Shown one piece after another: positions 27,686 to 37,655 of a DNA stretch of 64,000 nucleotides. Numbering within the stretch: position 1 is the first letter of the stretch; every line of letters begins with the position of its first letter. The stretch covers positions 1-64,000 of the forward strand of contig NZ_FOXO01000013.1 of the NCBI RefSeq assembly GCF_900115735.1. The letters run 5' to 3'. Both the position numbers and the translations under genes were made by a program. This DNA comes from Butyrivibrio proteoclasticus (GTDB taxonomy: Bacteria; Bacillota; Clostridia; Lachnospirales; Lachnospiraceae). The notes under the pieces are model-generated. The model had not been told where the DNA came from, made no database searches, and saw only the letters and a list, made by a program, of their open reading frames with translations.

Positions 27686-28357
27686 TCAGGCAAAGCCTAA
27701 AAGTATCAATACCGGAACAGCCTTTAAGTCAAAGAAATAAAATACGACCAGCGGAATCCCAGAAATAATAGTCATAAGAATTGTCTTTGGGAAAGCAAGT
27801 ATTGCCATAAGCAAAGAATTCTTTAAGGTTGCTGCATTTGTATTTACAAACTTTGAAAGGATTGGAAATACATACAGTGAAACCATATAAAGAAATGCAC
27901 TCAGAGCAATGATCGCATATCTGTAAATTCCACTTAAGTTATTCAATATAAAGAAATCCAAAACAAGGATTCCGGCTATCGCAAACTTAATGATCTGAAG
28001 GATCATTCCCTGCTTAAAGTTCTCCTTGAACGATCTGAAGTATGTCTTTGTGATATAACTGTCTTCATCTCTTACGATCTTAAGAAGAACAAAATGCATT
28101 GCAGTACATGCAGGTCCTAAAATACTTGAACAAATAATACCAAATATCCATGCCCACAATACTGCACTCAGGAAGTAGTTATAATCAAGTTCAGCTCCAT
28201 CAAAAAGAACCGGTCCAAGTGCCGGTCCAAGGAAAAGAACCTGCTCAAAAATAAGTGGTATGGCAAATATCAATGTAAGAATATTTACCCACATAACATC
28301 TGCGAGTCTTGTAAGAGCTCGCATCAAAGGACTCTCTAAATCAAAAATTTTTCCCAT
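27686..28357 (-). CDS. DUF624 (YesL-like) membrane protein, cut by an in-frame TGA
   Basis: A 223-residue integral membrane protein with about five hydrophobic helices, matching the DUF624/YesL family that often accompanies sugar-binding or sugar ABC genes. The N-terminus GKIFDLESPLMRALTRLADVMWVN is typical. The annotated frame stops at TGA 27686, inside the last conserved segment; the remaining 42 codons are intact behind it. A single T-to-G change from TTA (Leu) would explain the stop. Either the gene is slightly truncated, or read-through occurs, or the base is a sequencing error. Confidence 0.8.
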   Translation of the reverse strand: MGKIFDLESPLMRALTRLADVMWVNILTLIFAIPLIFEQVLFLGPALGPVLFDGAELDYNYFLSAVLWAWIFGIICSSILGPACTAMHFVLLKIVRDEDSYITKTYFRSFKENFKQGMILQIIKFAIAGILVLDFFILNNLSGIYRYAIIALSAFLYMVSLYVFPILSKFVNTNAATLKNSLLMAILAFPKTILMTIISGIPLVVFYFFDLKAVPVLILLGFA

Positions 28358-28360
28358 AAG

Positions 28361-28852
28361 TTAACTCCTCAAACAAAGCTTCATTGGTGTGAATCTGATG
28401 CCATCGGCCGCCGTTTCTTCCGCGACATCCTTAAATCCCCTTTTGTGGTAAAAACCAACAGCAACCGGTGCAGCATTGACTGTCAGCTCATCCACCCCCT
28501 CTTCTTCAAGAGCATACTTCGACACATACCTGATTAGCGCAGTCCCAATGCCATAATCATGGTAATCCCCGTCTACAAAAAGAAGTGATATGTGTTTCCG
28601 TTCTCTTAGAGAAATCATTCCAAGATATTTATCTTTATAAACCGCAACAAAAAGCTGATATTGCCCGGCAATAAACATCTTTCTGAGCATATCATCATTT
28701 ACAAAATTTCTAAAATTGGCTATTCCTTCTTCAGAATAATCAGGGGCGTCAAACTTCGCAAAAGTATCCCATGCAAGTTTCATCGCCCCATCCCAGTCAG
28801 AATGGTAAGCACATCTTACCATTATTTTTGATCTGTCAATTTGCAGTGCCAC
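28361..28852 (-). CDS. GNAT-family N-acetyltransferase
   Basis: A 163-residue acetyltransferase. The acetyl-CoA motif is seen in LLFVDGDYHDYGIGTALIRYVSKYA, with NAAPVAVGFYHKRGFKDVAEE after it. The substrate is not predictable. GTG 28852 lies inside the 3' end of the hydrolase gene (overlap 17 bases); ATG 28822 is an alternative start ten codons in, and neither has a strong ribosome site. Confidence 0.82.
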   Translation of the reverse strand: MALQIDRSKIMVRCAYHSDWDGAMKLAWDTFAKFDAPDYSEEGIANFRNFVNDDMLRKMFIAGQYQLFVAVYKDKYLGMISLRERKHISLLFVDGDYHDYGIGTALIRYVSKYALEEEGVDELTVNAAPVAVGFYHKRGFKDVAEETAADGIRFTPMKLCLRS

Positions 28853-29789
28853 TCTTTAACACTCTCATTATCCAAGCATACTGATCTTCGTATACTTTCT
28901 CTCTTCCAATCTCCTGCTGAAGTTCATGACGCATTCCGTCATAAATTTTAAGCTCCACATCTTTTATCTCAAGTTTATTCTTGTATATATCGTAAAGTTT
29001 GCTAAGCGCCTCTCCATAGTTTCCAACAGGATCTTCAGCACCACCTGTCACTAAAATAGGAAGGTTCTTTGGAATGTCTTCCATTCTGTCAACATCCTGA
29101 ATCCTTGTCAGAAGTTCTGCCATTGTCTTGAATCCGTTAAGAGTGAAAACGAAGTTACATCTTGGATCAGCTACATATTTATTAACGCTTTCCTCATTAT
29201 GTGAAAGCCAGTCAAACTTTGTCTTGTGATCAGGGATCTTCTTTAAATATCCCTTAAACGCCATGTTATTGATCATCTCAGAACGATACTTTGTTCCAAA
29301 AATGACCTGTAAAACACTTACCAAAGTGCTCAAAGACTTAACTGTTCCGCTTGGCATAGCAGCAGTTCCCTGGATTATAGCACCATTTATACCTGTGCCA
29401 TAACGTGTGATGTACTCTCTTGCTACAAAAGATCCAAAGCTGTGACCAAGGATAAATACCGGAACTCCGGGATACTCTTCCTGAGTCATCTTTTTCAATC
29501 TGTGAGCGTCACGTACAAGCACCGTTGCAGGGTCGTCTTTGCAAAAGAAACCATAGGTACCCTTTCCGGCTGTAACAGAACCGCCGTGTCCCAGATGATC
29601 GTTTCCCATTACAAGTATGCCTTTTTCTGCTAAAAAGTTCGCAAACTCTTCATAACGATCAATGAATTCCTGCATTCCATGAATGATCTGTAAGATAGCT
29701 ACCGGCTTATCTTCAGGTATCCATCTGACTGCATGGAGCATGGTCTGTCTGTCTCTTGATTTGTAAGTCAATTCTTCTTTGCGTACCAT
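28836..29789 (-). CDS. Alpha/beta-hydrolase (monoacylglycerol lipase/lysophospholipase-like)
   Basis: A 317-residue serine hydrolase of the PldB/monoglyceride lipase type: IIHGMQEFIDRYEEFANFLA, HLGHGGS, nucleophile GHSFGS, acid in ILVTGGAEDPVGNYG and catalytic His in YDGMRHELQQE. No signal peptide, so probably cytosolic. ATG 29789 is chosen since GGGGAGG lies nine bases upstream; the frame extends 15 codons further without support. Confidence 0.87.
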   Translation of the reverse strand: MVRKEELTYKSRDRQTMLHAVRWIPEDKPVAILQIIHGMQEFIDRYEEFANFLAEKGILVMGNDHLGHGGSVTAGKGTYGFFCKDDPATVLVRDAHRLKKMTQEEYPGVPVFILGHSFGSFVAREYITRYGTGINGAIIQGTAAMPSGTVKSLSTLVSVLQVIFGTKYRSEMINNMAFKGYLKKIPDHKTKFDWLSHNEESVNKYVADPRCNFVFTLNGFKTMAELLTRIQDVDRMEDIPKNLPILVTGGAEDPVGNYGEALSKLYDIYKNKLEIKDVELKIYDGMRHELQQEIGREKVYEDQYAWIMRVLKSGTAN

Positions 29790-29866
29790 TGGAAAAACCT
29801 CCCCATAATTGTTTGTATACTTATATGATACCATTTATTCCAAAGCTTCGCTAAAAAATCATATTA

Positions 29867-31906
29867 TCAGCAGATTTCTGCTCCTGATGGCATATCTTTT
29901 TCAGGTGTCATAAGGGCAAGATTTCCTTCTGCATCCTCTGCGCAAAGGAGCATTCCCTCTGACATTACACCTGCAAGCTTAGCAGGCTTAAGGTTTACGA
30001 GAACCATTACCTTCTTGCCAACCATCTCTTCAGGAGAATAGTATTTTCTGATTCCTGATACAATCTGTTTAACCTGACTACCGATCTTAACCTGTGAACA
30101 AAGAAGCTTCTTGGACTTCTCAACTGCTTCACATTTGATGATCTCACCAACCTGGAACTGCATTGCTCCAAACTGGTCAAAAGTTATCTCTTCTTTTGCA
30201 GGAATATCAATAGCCTCAGCCTTTTCATCACTCTCCTGTGCCTTTACAGGAGTAGCTGGAGCAAGTCCTGCTTTAGCCAGATTCTTTGCGGCTTCAGCCT
30301 GTGTTCTCTCAAACTCTTCCTTCTGCTTTTTGGTTATCTCTGCAGCCTTCTCAAGAACATCTTTTAAGTCTTTACGGGCAAAAAGCATCTCTGGATTCTC
30401 AGTAACTTTTGTATCATTCTTGCAAACGCCAAATGTACCAAGAGTATCAAAATCTCTATCAGGAGTATTAAGCTGCTCTTTTATCTTCTGTGCTGTCTCA
30501 GGCATAAATGGATCAAGAAGAGCTGCGCCAATTGAAATAGCTTCTACAAGGTTATAAAGAACTGTTGATAATCTGTCCTTTTTGCTCTCGTCTTTTCCAA
30601 GTACCCAAGGTTCTGTCTCATCGATATATTTATTACATCTCTTGAACAGTGCAAATATCTCTGTAAGTGCATCTGCAACTCGAAGCTCATCCATCTTTGC
30701 TTCTACTTTTGCATAGCATCCTGTTACAACAGCCTTAAGATCAGCATCTACTGCCTCTGTAACGTTCTTGTCAGCCACAACGCCGCCAAGATACTTATTG
30801 CTCATAGCAATAGTACGGTTTACAAGGTTTCCAAGTGTATTTGCAAGGTCTGAGTTGAATCTTTCTACCAAAAGCTCCCATGTGATAACACCATCATTAT
30901 CGAATGGCATCTCATGAAGAACAAAGTATCTTACAGGGTCTACGCCAAAGAGACTAACAAGGTCATCTGCATAGATAACGTTGCCCTTTGACTTACTCAT
31001 CTTTTCACCGCCCTGAAGAAGCCATGGATGACCAAATACCTGCTTAGGAAGTGGCTCACCAAGTGCCATAAGGAAAATAGGCCAGTAAATTGTATGGAAT
31101 CTTATAATGTCTTTTCCAATAAGATGAAGGTCTGCAGGCCACCACTTTTTGTACTCTTCTGAGCTGTTACCGTCAGCATCATAACCAATTCCTGTGATAT
31201 AGTTTGTGAGTGCATCAAGCCATACATATACTACATGCTTTTTATCGAAATCAACCGGGATTCCCCATTTGAAAGATGTTCTTGAAACGCACAGATCCTG
31301 TAAGCCCGGAAGAAGGAAGTTGTTCATCATCTCATTCTTTCTTGATGCAGGCTGAATAAACTCAGGATGTGTGTTGATATACTCAATAAGTCTGTCAGCA
31401 TATTTGCTCATTTTAAAGAAATATGCCTCTTCCTCTGCAGGGTGAACAGGACCGCCGCACTCCGGGCACTTTCCATCCTTAAGCTGAGACTCTGTATAGA
31501 AAGCCTCACACTCAGTACAGTACATTCCCTTGTATGATCCCTTATAAATATCGCCCTGGTCATAGAACTTTTTGAATATCTTCTGAACCTGTTTAACATG
31601 ATCATCATCTGTTGTTCTGATGAATCTGTCATATGATGTATCCATGAGGTTCCAAAGACCCTTTATTGTGTCTGAAACCTGATCTACAAATTCCTTAGGT
31701 GAGCTGCATCCTGCCTCGATTGCTCTTGTCTCGATCTTCTGGCCGTGCTCATCTGATCCTGTCTGGAAATGAACATCAAATCCATCTCTTCTCTTATATC
31801 TTGCAATAGCATCAGCAAGCACTATCTCATAGCTATTTCCGATGTGTGGCTTACCCGATGTATAAGCTATCGCAGTTGTAATATAGTATTTACCCTTATT
31901 CTGCAT
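29867..31906 (-). CDS. metG: Methionyl-tRNA synthetase
   Basis: A 679-residue class I synthetase. HIGH-type motif in SGKPHIGNSYE, zinc-binding Cys pairs CTEC and CPEC in the connective peptide, KMSKS in GGEKMSKSKGNV, then an anticodon-binding helical domain. A C-terminal tRNA-binding OB domain (about 575-679, FQVGEIIKCEAVEKSKKLL) is fused, as in Bacillus-type MetG. An Ala/Lys/Glu-rich linker joins the two. No T-box leader is seen in the 27-base gap to map. Confidence 0.96.
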   Translation of the reverse strand: MQNKGKYYITTAIAYTSGKPHIGNSYEIVLADAIARYKRRDGFDVHFQTGSDEHGQKIETRAIEAGCSSPKEFVDQVSDTIKGLWNLMDTSYDRFIRTTDDDHVKQVQKIFKKFYDQGDIYKGSYKGMYCTECEAFYTESQLKDGKCPECGGPVHPAEEEAYFFKMSKYADRLIEYINTHPEFIQPASRKNEMMNNFLLPGLQDLCVSRTSFKWGIPVDFDKKHVVYVWLDALTNYITGIGYDADGNSSEEYKKWWPADLHLIGKDIIRFHTIYWPIFLMALGEPLPKQVFGHPWLLQGGEKMSKSKGNVIYADDLVSLFGVDPVRYFVLHEMPFDNDGVITWELLVERFNSDLANTLGNLVNRTIAMSNKYLGGVVADKNVTEAVDADLKAVVTGCYAKVEAKMDELRVADALTEIFALFKRCNKYIDETEPWVLGKDESKKDRLSTVLYNLVEAISIGAALLDPFMPETAQKIKEQLNTPDRDFDTLGTFGVCKNDTKVTENPEMLFARKDLKDVLEKAAEITKKQKEEFERTQAEAAKNLAKAGLAPATPVKAQESDEKAEAIDIPAKEEITFDQFGAMQFQVGEIIKCEAVEKSKKLLCSQVKIGSQVKQIVSGIRKYYSPEEMVGKKVMVLVNLKPAKLAGVMSEGMLLCAEDAEGNLALMTPEKDMPSGAEIC

Positions 31907-31933
31907 TAAATAAACCTCGCCTTTCTATATCAA

Positions 31934-32809
31934 TTACCAGCACAAAAGCTCATAACCTGTCTCAGTTACCAGAAGCTCTACTTCCCACTGTGCTGATGGC
32001 TTAAGATCTGCTGTATAAACAGTCCAGTCGTTATCCTCATCAATGAATATCTCGTTAGTTCCCATGTTTACCATAGGTTCAATTGTAAATACCATACCCG
32101 GAACCATTAGCATTCCTGTTCCCGGCTTACTTACAAAGCTTACAAAAGGTTCTTCATGGAAAGCGTTTCCACATCCATGTCCGCCAATCTCTCTAACTAC
32201 AGTATATCCATTCTTTAAGGCATGCTGATGAACTGCATTGCCCATATCTCCGATAGGTGTCCATGGCTTAACTGCCTTAAGTCCCTCTTCAAGGCACTCT
32301 TTGGTAACATCTACAAGTCTCTTTTTCTCAGGAGAAACATCACCTATGCAAAACATTCGTGATGAATCAGAGAAATAGCCATCCAGTATAGTAGAACAGT
32401 CAACATTAATAATGTCGCCATCCTTAAGGATAATATCTTTAGATGGAATTCCGTGGCACACTTCTTCATTAATAGATGTGCACACACTCTTAGGAAATCC
32501 TTCATAGTTAAGATCTGCGGGGATTCCGCCCATCTTGGTAGTTGTGTTATACACAATATCATCAATTTCCTGAGTGCTCATTCCGGCATGGATCTTTTCA
32601 CCGATTTCGTCCAAAACAGCCATATTTATGACTGCACTCTTTTTGATACCTTCAATATCCTTTTCAGTTTTGAAAAGGTTCCTGTCAGGGATTATCATAC
32701 CCTGATGCTCGAACTGTATCAGTTTATCGTCAAAAGCAGCATGGCAACTCTTATATTTTTTGCCGCTGCCGCACCAACATGCATCGTTTCTTTCTAATCT
32801 TTTATACAT
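31934..32809 (-). CDS. map: Methionine aminopeptidase type I with SEC-C zinc motif
   Basis: Map removes the initiator methionine. The 291 residues begin with a SEC-C zinc motif (CWCGSGKKYKSCH, about 12-24), seen in a Firmicutes subclass, followed by the pita-bread fold. Metal ligands are in VDCSTILDGYFSDSS, EIGGHGCGNAFHEEP and FTIEPMV. The gene runs in the same direction just ahead of metG, and both act on the translation start. Confidence 0.95.
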   Translation of the reverse strand: MYKRLERNDACWCGSGKKYKSCHAAFDDKLIQFEHQGMIIPDRNLFKTEKDIEGIKKSAVINMAVLDEIGEKIHAGMSTQEIDDIVYNTTTKMGGIPADLNYEGFPKSVCTSINEEVCHGIPSKDIILKDGDIINVDCSTILDGYFSDSSRMFCIGDVSPEKKRLVDVTKECLEEGLKAVKPWTPIGDMGNAVHQHALKNGYTVVREIGGHGCGNAFHEEPFVSFVSKPGTGMLMVPGMVFTIEPMVNMGTNEIFIDEDNDWTVYTADLKPSAQWEVELLVTETGYELLCW

Positions 32810-32859
32810 ATCATTCCTTCTTCATAAAAACGATAATTTCACAAGTATAGTATGCCTTT

Positions 32860-34389
32860 TCAGGCTTTAACTGTCAACTTGCTGTTAACTATCTCCTTAA
32901 CAGGACTGTTCCTTCTAAGATAATCGATCAAAAGATCCGGCATCTCATCAGGAAAGCTCTTTACCGTTTTGCTGTTTCCTATGCATGCATATCCGCCGGT
33001 ACCTGTAGCCCTGTAATTGCTGGTTACAAGTGTGTATGTCTTATCATCCTCGAGCTCAGTTCCATCAAGCTTTCTCAAAAGAGTGACTCTCTCTCCGAGA
33101 GGCTTTGTGATATCAAGAACATACTCAAGTCCTGCATAAAAGTCGTAGTTGTAATGCTCGATCTTTGGCTGTAAAAAGATATTTGAAATCTTCAGCTTTC
33201 CATCTTCATCGATCTCAAAATATTCAGCACATCTCTCAAGGGCCTGTTTAATAACGGCCTTAGTTACTTCCTTTACCTCAACAGTATTGGAGAACTGATA
33301 AATTCCAAGCACATCCCTTACTGTTATATCCTTCTTAAGTCCAAGAGGATCGTTGGAAAGGCTGGTACATGAGAAGTCAGCACCTGTATATTCAAGCTGC
33401 ACCTGATTAAATATCGCAGCAACCTTACTTCCCTTTATGGCAACTTCCAGCTTTGGCTCAGGGTCGATAGCCTTTTCAAGGCACCCGATCGGCTCATCAA
33501 GCCATTTCTGAATCTTTGAGTTAATATCATCCATGAAATCATGGGCCTTAGCGATCTCAGCATATTTTGCATCAGGTTCTTTTACCGGAACAAGCCTTGA
33601 TGTGATATCCCAGGCACCATCCTTCTTGTCAGCAAATACTTCGCAGTACTTCATAGCCTTTGCCGGTGGCTGAACACCGTAGCTGCCCTCTATGCTGATA
33701 CCCTCAACAGCCATGTGCTGATGGCCTGTAAGAACAATGTCAAAACCAAGCTCTCTCATGATCTTGCATGCCTGGTTCTCTGTTGTATCAGATAAAAGCT
33801 TTCCGGATGAAAGATCTTCCTCGAAGCCTCCATGATAGATGCAAACTGTTATGTCGCATTTATCCTTCATTATTTCAAGTTCTTTTTTTATTGCCTCAAT
33901 AGGATCAGAAACCACGAGCTCTGTAAGGTGGTCCTTATGTTCCCAGACATTAACATATCCTGTAACAGCTCCTGTGATTCCGACTTTGGTGCCATCCTCA
34001 AGTGTATGAATCACATGCTTCTTTATTCCAAGGGCATTTCTCTTATCCTCTACATTTGCAGAAATAAGTGTGGCATTCATAGCAGTAACAAAATCGAGGA
34101 TAGCATCATAACCAAAATTAAAGTCATGATTGCCAAGTGTATAATAATCAAGCCCCATAGCGTTAAAGCCTTCTGCTGCAGGGTTGAAATCGTATTCGTC
34201 CTTATGCTCCAAATAATAGGAAAGAAGAGGTGTTCCCTGAAGAGAGTCTCCGCCATCCAAAACAAGTGTATTTCCGTCTTTGGAAATTTGTGCAGCTATG
34301 CAAAAAAGCCCCGCATTCTCGGGGCAATTTGTAGCGTAGTTGATTGGATACACATGTCCATGTGTATCAGATGTAAAAATGATGTGCAT
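32860..34389 (-). CDS. 5'-nucleotidase/2',3'-cyclic phosphodiesterase family protein, cytosolic form
   Basis: A 509-residue metallophosphoesterase. Metal motifs in order: SDTHGHVYP, LDGGDSLQGTPL, LGNHDFNFG, IYHGG and GHQHMAVEG. The C-terminal 5_nucleotid_C domain follows (LEYTGADFSCTSLSND, VTSNYRATGTGGY). Relatives such as UshA are exported; here the protein starts directly at the first metal motif with no signal peptide, so it should act inside the cell. It lies 16 bases behind rpe's start region in the same direction. Confidence 0.88.
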   Translation of the reverse strand: MHIIFTSDTHGHVYPINYATNCPENAGLFCIAAQISKDGNTLVLDGGDSLQGTPLLSYYLEHKDEYDFNPAAEGFNAMGLDYYTLGNHDFNFGYDAILDFVTAMNATLISANVEDKRNALGIKKHVIHTLEDGTKVGITGAVTGYVNVWEHKDHLTELVVSDPIEAIKKELEIMKDKCDITVCIYHGGFEEDLSSGKLLSDTTENQACKIMRELGFDIVLTGHQHMAVEGISIEGSYGVQPPAKAMKYCEVFADKKDGAWDITSRLVPVKEPDAKYAEIAKAHDFMDDINSKIQKWLDEPIGCLEKAIDPEPKLEVAIKGSKVAAIFNQVQLEYTGADFSCTSLSNDPLGLKKDITVRDVLGIYQFSNTVEVKEVTKAVIKQALERCAEYFEIDEDGKLKISNIFLQPKIEHYNYDFYAGLEYVLDITKPLGERVTLLRKLDGTELEDDKTYTLVTSNYRATGTGGYACIGNSKTVKSFPDEMPDLLIDYLRRNSPVKEIVNSKLTVKA

Positions 34390-34405
34390 TAATTAAAAAA
34401 TCCTT

Positions 34406-35059
34406 TCATCTGCCTATTATAGCTTTGAAGTTATCGATATTCTCTGTTATGTTTCCTTTGAATATACTTGATCCAGCTACAATAACATTCGCTCCAGCGT
34501 CTATAACTTCTTTTAAATTGTCACAACTGATTCCGCCATCAACTTCCAGATCAGTTGAAAGACCTTTTTCATCTAACATTTGTCTGGTTTTGCGGATCTT
34601 ATCCATAGTTTCAGGAATAAGTTTCTGTCCACCAAAACCTGGTTCAACAGTCATTATAAGAATCATTTCAACCTTGTCAAGATATGGAATGAGTTCATGG
34701 GCTGAAGTGCCTGGTTTTATGGATAATCCGGCTTTTTTACCATATTTATGGATTTCATCAATTACTGCCTGTGGATTTGAGGTGGCCTCAAGATGGAAAG
34801 TTATAAGGTCTGCTCCGGAATCTACAAAATCCTTTATATACCTGATAGGATCTGTGATCATAAGATGCACATCAAAGACTTTGTCAGTTACCTTTCTTAT
34901 ACTTTTGATAACCGGCATACCATAGGAAATGGATGGCACAAATGTGCCATCCATAACATCAATATGAATATACTCTGCTCCGGCCTTGTCAGCTTCTGTG
35001 ATCTGCTGTCCAAGCACGGTAAAATCTGCAGATAAAATTGAAGGGCTTAAAATTATCAT
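34406..35059 (-). CDS. rpe: Ribulose-phosphate 3-epimerase
   Basis: Rpe interconverts ribulose 5-phosphate and xylulose 5-phosphate. The TIM barrel has the signature LSADFTVLGQQI, the metal ligands in HIDVMDGTFVPSI and HLMITDP, and the closing VDGGISCDNLKEV and GSSIFKG. 217 residues, full length. Its start overlaps the stop of the transketolase C-half gene, so the pentose genes are translationally linked. Confidence 0.95.
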   Translation of the reverse strand: MIILSPSILSADFTVLGQQITEADKAGAEYIHIDVMDGTFVPSISYGMPVIKSIRKVTDKVFDVHLMITDPIRYIKDFVDSGADLITFHLEATSNPQAVIDEIHKYGKKAGLSIKPGTSAHELIPYLDKVEMILIMTVEPGFGGQKLIPETMDKIRKTRQMLDEKGLSTDLEVDGGISCDNLKEVIDAGANVIVAGSSIFKGNITENIDNFKAIIGR

Positions 35060-36000
35060 TACTTAAGGAATTCCTTTACTGATGCGTATACACCCTCGCC
35101 GTCAAGTCCATACTTATGAACAAGTTCTGAAGCTGTTCCTGACTCGCCGAATGTATCCTGCATTCCGAGTTTCTTTACAGGAGTAGGTGCAAGTTCAGAA
35201 AGTGCATCGCATACAGCGCTTCCAAGTCCGCCTATAACGGAATGTTCCTCAACTGTTACAACTTTGCCTGTCTTCTTGGCAGATGCTGCTACAAGCTCTT
35301 TATCAAGGGGCTTGATTGTGCAGATGTTGATTACTTCTGCTGAAATGCCATCTTTAGCAAGCATTTCTGCTGCACTTAAAGCTGAATCTACGCAAATTCC
35401 TGTAGCTACTATTGTAACATCTTTTCCTTCTCTGACAACATTTCCTTTTCCAATTTCAAATTTGTAATCAGGTCTGTCATTAATGATGCTGCATGCAGCA
35501 CGGCCAAATCTGATATAAACAGGGCCTTCATGCTCAACTGCTGCACGTACGCAAGCCTTTGCTTCAATGTCATCAGCAGGACACATAACAACCATTCCGG
35601 GAATAACGCTCATAAGAGCGAAATCTTCGTTACACTGATGGCTGGCTCCGTCCTCACCAACTGTGATTCCGGCATGTGTTCCACCAATCTTAACGTTAAG
35701 ATGAGGATATCCTACAGAGTTACGAACCTGCTCAAATGCACGTCCTGCTGCGAACATTGCAAAAGAACTAACGAAAGGAATCTTTCCTGTTGTTGCAAGT
35801 CCAGCTGCGATACCCATCATGTTGCATTCTGCAATACCACAATCAATGTGTCTTTCTGGGAATTTCTTCTGGAAAACTGCTGTCTTTGTAGAAGCTGCAA
35901 GGTCAGCATCTAAAACTACAAGGTTAGGATACTCATCACCGAGTTCTGCAAGAGCATTACCATAACTCTCTCTTGTTGCTATTTTCTTTACATCGCTCAT
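35059..36000 (-). CDS. Transketolase, C-terminal half
   Basis: The pyrimidine-binding and C-terminal domains of transketolase as a separate 313-residue chain. Seen: AELGDEYPNLVVLDADLA at the start, the catalytic Glu region HIDCGIAECNMMGIAAGLA, HAGITVGEDGASHQ, and the C-terminal VVTVEEHSVIGGLGSAV. It pairs with the N-terminal chain encoded just upstream; the two genes overlap by four bases. Split transketolases are common in Clostridia. Confidence 0.94.
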   Translation of the reverse strand: MSDVKKIATRESYGNALAELGDEYPNLVVLDADLAASTKTAVFQKKFPERHIDCGIAECNMMGIAAGLATTGKIPFVSSFAMFAAGRAFEQVRNSVGYPHLNVKIGGTHAGITVGEDGASHQCNEDFALMSVIPGMVVMCPADDIEAKACVRAAVEHEGPVYIRFGRAACSIINDRPDYKFEIGKGNVVREGKDVTIVATGICVDSALSAAEMLAKDGISAEVINICTIKPLDKELVAASAKKTGKVVTVEEHSVIGGLGSAVCDALSELAPTPVKKLGMQDTFGESGTASELVHKYGLDGEGVYASVKEFLK

Positions 36001-36824
36001 AGTGCTGCACCTGTCCTTTCTAATTCTTCCATAGCAAGCTTAAACTCTTCATCGTTAGGAGCTTTGCCATGCCAACCTACCTGATTCTCCATAAATGAAA
36101 CGCCCTTGCCCTTAACTGTGTGAGCAATGATAGCTGTAGGCTGTCCCTTTGTATTCTTAGCTTCTTCAAAAGCTTTTCTTATTTCATCAAAATTATGACC
36201 ATCAATGTTGATTACATGGAAGTTAAATGCTTTAAACTTCTCATCGATAGGATAAGGAGAACATACCTTATCAATAGGTCCATCAATCTGTAATCCGTTG
36301 TTATCTACGATTACGCAGAGGTTATCAAGTTTTCTGAATCCGGCAAACATAGCAGCTTCCCAAACCTGTCCCTCTTCAAGCTCTCCATCACCAAGAAGTG
36401 TGTATACGCGGAATGACTTGTTATCAAGCTTAGCTGAAAGAGCCATACCACAAGCGGCTGAAATTCCCTGTCCAAGAGATCCGCTGCTCATGTCAAGACC
36501 TGGAAGGTACTGCATACTTGGATGTCCCTGAAGTCTTGAACCAAGTTTACGAAGAGTTGTAAGCTCCTCCTTAGGGAAATATCCTCTCTCTGCCATTACT
36601 GAGTAGAGACCAGGAGCGCAATGTCCCTTTGAAAGAACGAAACGATCGCGGTCCGGATTCTTTGTGTCCTTAGGATCTATATTCATTTCTTCGAAGTAAA
36701 GATAAGTGAAAATATCTGTTGATGACAGAGATCCGCCCGGATGTCCTGCCCCAGCTGCATGAAGTGCTGTAATAATACTTTTTCTGACTTCATTAGCAGT
36801 TTTTTGAAGTTCCTGATTGGTCAT
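35997..36824 (-). CDS. Transketolase, N-terminal (thiamine diphosphate) half
   Basis: A 275-residue chain with the TPP and magnesium-binding domain: GHPGGSLSSTDIFTYLYF, the TPP motif GDGELEEGQVWEAAMFAG with DNNGLQIDG, and GKGVSFMENQVGWHG. Together with the next gene it makes a full transketolase for xylulose 5-phosphate conversion in pentose breakdown. AGGAAA lies upstream of ATG 36824; the stop overlaps the C-half start by four bases. Confidence 0.94.
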   Translation of the reverse strand: MTNQELQKTANEVRKSIITALHAAGAGHPGGSLSSTDIFTYLYFEEMNIDPKDTKNPDRDRFVLSKGHCAPGLYSVMAERGYFPKEELTTLRKLGSRLQGHPSMQYLPGLDMSSGSLGQGISAACGMALSAKLDNKSFRVYTLLGDGELEEGQVWEAAMFAGFRKLDNLCVIVDNNGLQIDGPIDKVCSPYPIDEKFKAFNFHVINIDGHNFDEIRKAFEEAKNTKGQPTAIIAHTVKGKGVSFMENQVGWHGKAPNDEEFKLAMEELERTGAAL

Positions 36825-36875
36825 AATTATTTTTCCTTTCTATTTTTATAAGGTAGTTCTGCTCTCGCCAAGTAA

Positions 36876-37571
36876 TTACTTTTGTCCATAATAAGCGTTG
36901 GCGCCGTGTTTACGGTAATAGTGCTTATCCTGAAGTTCTTGTGGAGCTGGCTTCACTTCCGGATTAATAGTTTCGCACCTATAGGCCATTTTTGCAACCT
37001 CTTCTGTAACTACTGCGTTATGAACTGCTTCATGCGCATCCTTGCCCCAGGTAAATACACCGTGGTTTTTGCAAAGAACTGCAGGTACAGCCACAGGGTC
37101 TTTTCCCATGCGCTCAAACTCATTCACAATAAGATGACCTGTGTTCTCTTCGTAAGCAGATTCGATTTCTTCCTTAGTAAGACATCTTACACATGGTATC
37201 TCACCATAGAAGTAATCCGCGTGAGTAGTTCCGTAGCACGGAATGCTTCTTCCTGCCTGAGCCCAGCTTGTAGCATAGGATGAATGTGTGTGAACAACAC
37301 CGCCTACTTCCTTAAATGCTTTGTAGATCTCAACATGTGTAGGTGTATCGGATGATGGATTTAATTTTCCCTCAACCTTGTTGCCATTAAGATCCATAAC
37401 AACCATATCGTCAGGTGTCATGGTGTCATAGTCAACGCCGCTTGGCTTAATAACAAAAAGGCCGCTCTCTCTGTCAATCGCACTTACATTTCCCCAGGTA
37501 AAAGTTACAAGTCCATACTTAGGTAACAATATGTTTGCTTCATAAACTTTTTTCTTTAATTCTTCTAACAT
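36876..37571 (-). CDS. araD: L-ribulose-5-phosphate 4-epimerase
   Basis: AraD converts L-ribulose 5-phosphate to D-xylulose 5-phosphate, feeding arabinose into the pentose phosphate route. Family blocks: [21 protein letters not shown], the zinc site [18 protein letters not shown], and [23 protein letters not shown] 37571 is supported by GGAG nine bases upstream; a TTG five codons earlier is less likely. 231 residues. It lies between the FGGY kinase and the split transketolase, the order expected for arabinose use. Confidence 0.94.
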   Translation of the reverse strand: MLEELKKKVYEANILLPKYGLVTFTWGNVSAIDRESGLFVIKPSGVDYDTMTPDDMVVMDLNGNKVEGKLNPSSDTPTHVEIYKAFKEVGGVVHTHSSYATSWAQAGRSIPCYGTTHADYFYGEIPCVRCLTKEEIESAYEENTGHLIVNEFERMGKDPVAVPAVLCKNHGVFTWGKDAHEAVHNAVVTEEVAKMAYRCETINPEVKPAPQELQDKHYYRKHGANAYYGQK

Positions 37572-37655
37572 TTTTCTACGCTCCAATGTTTATTCTATTA
37601 TCAGACCGCTAATTAGTCTTCGTAATTATTGCGATAGGCTTATCAATTTATAACA

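Noticed and set aside
29840-31933. T-box leader for metG or asnS
   Set aside because: The upstream gaps are under 30 bases and carry no T-box sequence.
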